The notes under the pieces: generated by a model
Told to the model about the DNA's origin: nothing
Databases searched by the model: none
What the model saw: the letters and a program-made list of their open reading frames with translations, nothing else
In this document: in pieces, positions 62,533 to 64,000 of the stretch
Numbering within the stretch: position 1 is the stretch's first letter
How the letters are laid out: the number at the start of each line of letters is the position of its first letter
Made by a program: the position numbers and the translations under genes
From: Granulosicoccus sp036478565
Lineage (GTDB): Bacteria > Pseudomonadota > Gammaproteobacteria > Granulosicoccales > Granulosicoccaceae
DNA length: 64,000 nt
Direction: 5' to 3'
Assembly (NCBI GenBank): GCA_965224525.1
Contig: OZ245050.1
Coordinates: 4,216,001-4,280,000 of the forward strand

Positions 62533-63945
62533 TCAGAGCACGCGGGAAAGGCTTTGCCGATGCTGGTTTGCCTGCACGTTGTGATCGAATGTCGCTGCCA
62601 CGACACGCAGTGCTTTGCGCCTACCCTGTTCGGTTATTGTAATGGTATTCGTATCCAGTTGTACCATTTGCAGCTCTTCGAGCGGCCGCAATGCCGCCAA
62701 CTCCCTGACAAAATACTGATCGAAGTCGACTAAATGAGCAATTTCAATTGCTTTTTTATCGATATGGCCCTGGCACATGATCGCCATGATCACAGCACGT
62801 CGCAACACGTCATCACGTGTCAGTTCAATGCCCCGCATGGTCGGTAGCTGACCTTGGGAGACACGATCGGTGTAATCGCTGACACCACGCAGATTCTGGC
62901 TGTAACACGCGCCGACGCGACTGATCGAGCTGGCCCCGAGCGCAATCAGATCGCTGTCCGGCCGGGTTGAATAACCCTGAAAATTGCGGTGCAAACGGCC
63001 AGTACGATGCGCAACAGCCAACTCATCGTCCGGAACGGCAAAGTGGTCCATGCCGATGTATTCATAACCAGCCGCGTACAGTTTTTCACTGGCCATTTCA
63101 AAGATGGCAAATTTCTCCGCAGACGAAGGTAAATCCGCGTCGAGGATATGCCGTTGCGCCTTGAAACGTGCAGGCAGGTGTGCATAGTTGTACAGCGCAA
63201 TACGCTCGGGGCGCATCTCTATGACATCTTCCATGGTTCTCGCATAGCGCTCTACCGTTTGCAGCGGCAAGCCATAGATAAGATCAAAATTGGTCGATGT
63301 AAAACCTGCTGCACGAGCCTGCTCCAGCACCTGCCGGGTTTGCTCTACCGGCTGGAGTCTGTTGATGGCCCGCTGCACGTCCGGATCAAAGTCCTGGACA
63401 CCCAGACTCATACGATTGAACCCTTCCGACGCCAACAGCTCTATTTTCTCGCCATCAACCGCGCGCGGGTCGATTTCAATTGAATACTCTCCATCATCGA
63501 GCAGTTCGAAGTGCTCGCGCAAGCCTCGCATCAGTACGGATATTTCTTCTTTTCGCAGATACGTCGGTGTTCCACCACCCCAATGCATCTGGCTGAGCTG
63601 GCGATCACCAACCAGATGTTCATCAACCAGTTGCAGTTCGTTCAGCAGACGCTGAACATAGGCGGGCGCTTTTTCATAACGGCGAGTGATGGTCTTGTTG
63701 CAGGCGCAGTAATAACAAAGTGACTCACAAAAAGGAATATGCACATAGACAGATAACGGACCAGCATGCACCAGAGCACGGGCAGACAAATGACGCGCAT
63801 AATCCTGCGGCCCAAAAGCTTCGATAAATCGATCCGCGGTAGGGTAACTGGTGTATCGTGGGGCTCGAATATCCAGATGCCTGAGATTATCAATTTCAGG
63901 CAGTTTTTGCTCTGTTGGCGCGGATGTTGCCCGATTACTCGACAT
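62533..63945 (-). CDS. hemN: Oxygen-independent coproporphyrinogen III dehydrogenase
   Basis: Radical SAM enzyme of 470 residues that turns coproporphyrinogen III into protoporphyrinogen IX without oxygen. The 4Fe-4S site is CESLCYYCACN (CxxxCxxC), preceded by YVHIPF, with HWGGGTPTYL, EIDPRAVDGEKIELLASEGFNRMSLGVQDFDPDVQRAINRLQP and YGLPLQT. The ATG at 63945 is used; a GTG at 63963 would add six residues. It sits with the cbb3 genes, linking haem supply to low-oxygen respiration. A CTGCACTG inverted repeat follows (about 62482-62530 region). Confidence 0.94.
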   Translation of the reverse strand: MSSNRATSAPTEQKLPEIDNLRHLDIRAPRYTSYPTADRFIEAFGPQDYARHLSARALVHAGPLSVYVHIPFCESLCYYCACNKTITRRYEKAPAYVQRLLNELQLVDEHLVGDRQLSQMHWGGGTPTYLRKEEISVLMRGLREHFELLDDGEYSIEIDPRAVDGEKIELLASEGFNRMSLGVQDFDPDVQRAINRLQPVEQTRQVLEQARAAGFTSTNFDLIYGLPLQTVERYARTMEDVIEMRPERIALYNYAHLPARFKAQRHILDADLPSSAEKFAIFEMASEKLYAAGYEYIGMDHFAVPDDELAVAHRTGRLHRNFQGYSTRPDSDLIALGASSISRVGACYSQNLRGVSDYTDRVSQGQLPTMRGIELTRDDVLRRAVIMAIMCQGHIDKKAIEIAHLVDFDQYFVRELAALRPLEELQMVQLDTNTITITEQGRRKALRVVAATFDHNVQANQHRQSLSRVL

Positions 63946-64000
63946 CCGCTCAGCGGCGGTCACGGCCTGTGCATGCTTTTCGGTTTGTGACCGTTTTGAA

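Overview
The window is a contiguous stretch of a gammaproteobacterial chromosome of moderate GC. Gene content argues for a free-living aerobic to microaerobic, probably marine bacterium: a proteobacterial TCA operon, PepN, an EnvC/CtpA pair, a cbb3 oxidase locus with a textbook FNR box, Calvin-cycle genes behind a CbbR-type regulator, and enzymes related to methylated-amine/betaine use. Genus cannot be fixed from the sequence; an Arenicellales- or Granulosicoccus-like lineage is only a guess. No tRNA, rRNA, CRISPR, transposase or phage gene was seen. Almost every gene is intact and tightly packed, so this is core chromosome with small accessory patches.

Layout. 1-8711 (minus): DUF1244 protein, DUF6231-like protein, a divergent isocitrate/isopropylmalate-family dehydrogenase, sucA, sucB, lpd and the start of sucC, a path from isocitrate to succinyl-CoA to succinate. 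8793-15572: small conserved proteins (DUF3301, YchJ), acyl-CoA synthetase FadD, a glyoxalase-fold protein, two overlapping lipoprotein genes, a SseA-type sulfurtransferase, a NUDIX hydrolase and a thioesterase. 15645-20755 (minus): an LplT/PlsC-type fusion, a cold-shock protein and aminopeptidase N. 20997-24937 (plus): a membrane-anchored HExxH protein, a PGPGW membrane protein, EnvC and CtpA, closed by a strong terminator. 25175-31738: BON protein, hydroxyacid-oxoacid transhydrogenase, pseudoazurin, a NIPSNAP/ABM pair divergent from an ArsR regulator, an EamA exporter and an orphan.

31738-36520 is a Calvin-cycle block: a divergent CbbR-like regulator, then rpe, gph, prkB, fba and fbp. RuBisCO is not in the window. 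36797-44290 holds a YidB-like protein, a decayed GH16 laminarinase remnant, an MFS and an EamA transporter, glmS and glmU (UDP-GlcNAc synthesis), and a cytochrome c lipoprotein.

44377-52219 is the most unusual part: a TetR regulator divergent from an MttB-superfamily methyltransferase (no in-frame amber codon inside the gene), a 163-bp hairpin element that supplies its stop codon, two DgcA/trimethylamine-dehydrogenase-like flavoproteins and a divergent Ldh2-family dehydrogenase. No corrinoid protein, ETF or DgcB is present. I read it as a possible catabolic route for an N-methylated compound of unknown identity.

52264-63945 (minus) is the cbb3 oxidase locus: hemN, a SafE/TauE-like protein, ccoI and ccoS, then the FNR-box promoter, ccoNOQP, ccoG, fixH, a small orphan membrane protein and a cytochrome c. 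Together these build, load with copper and haem, and run a high-affinity terminal oxidase.
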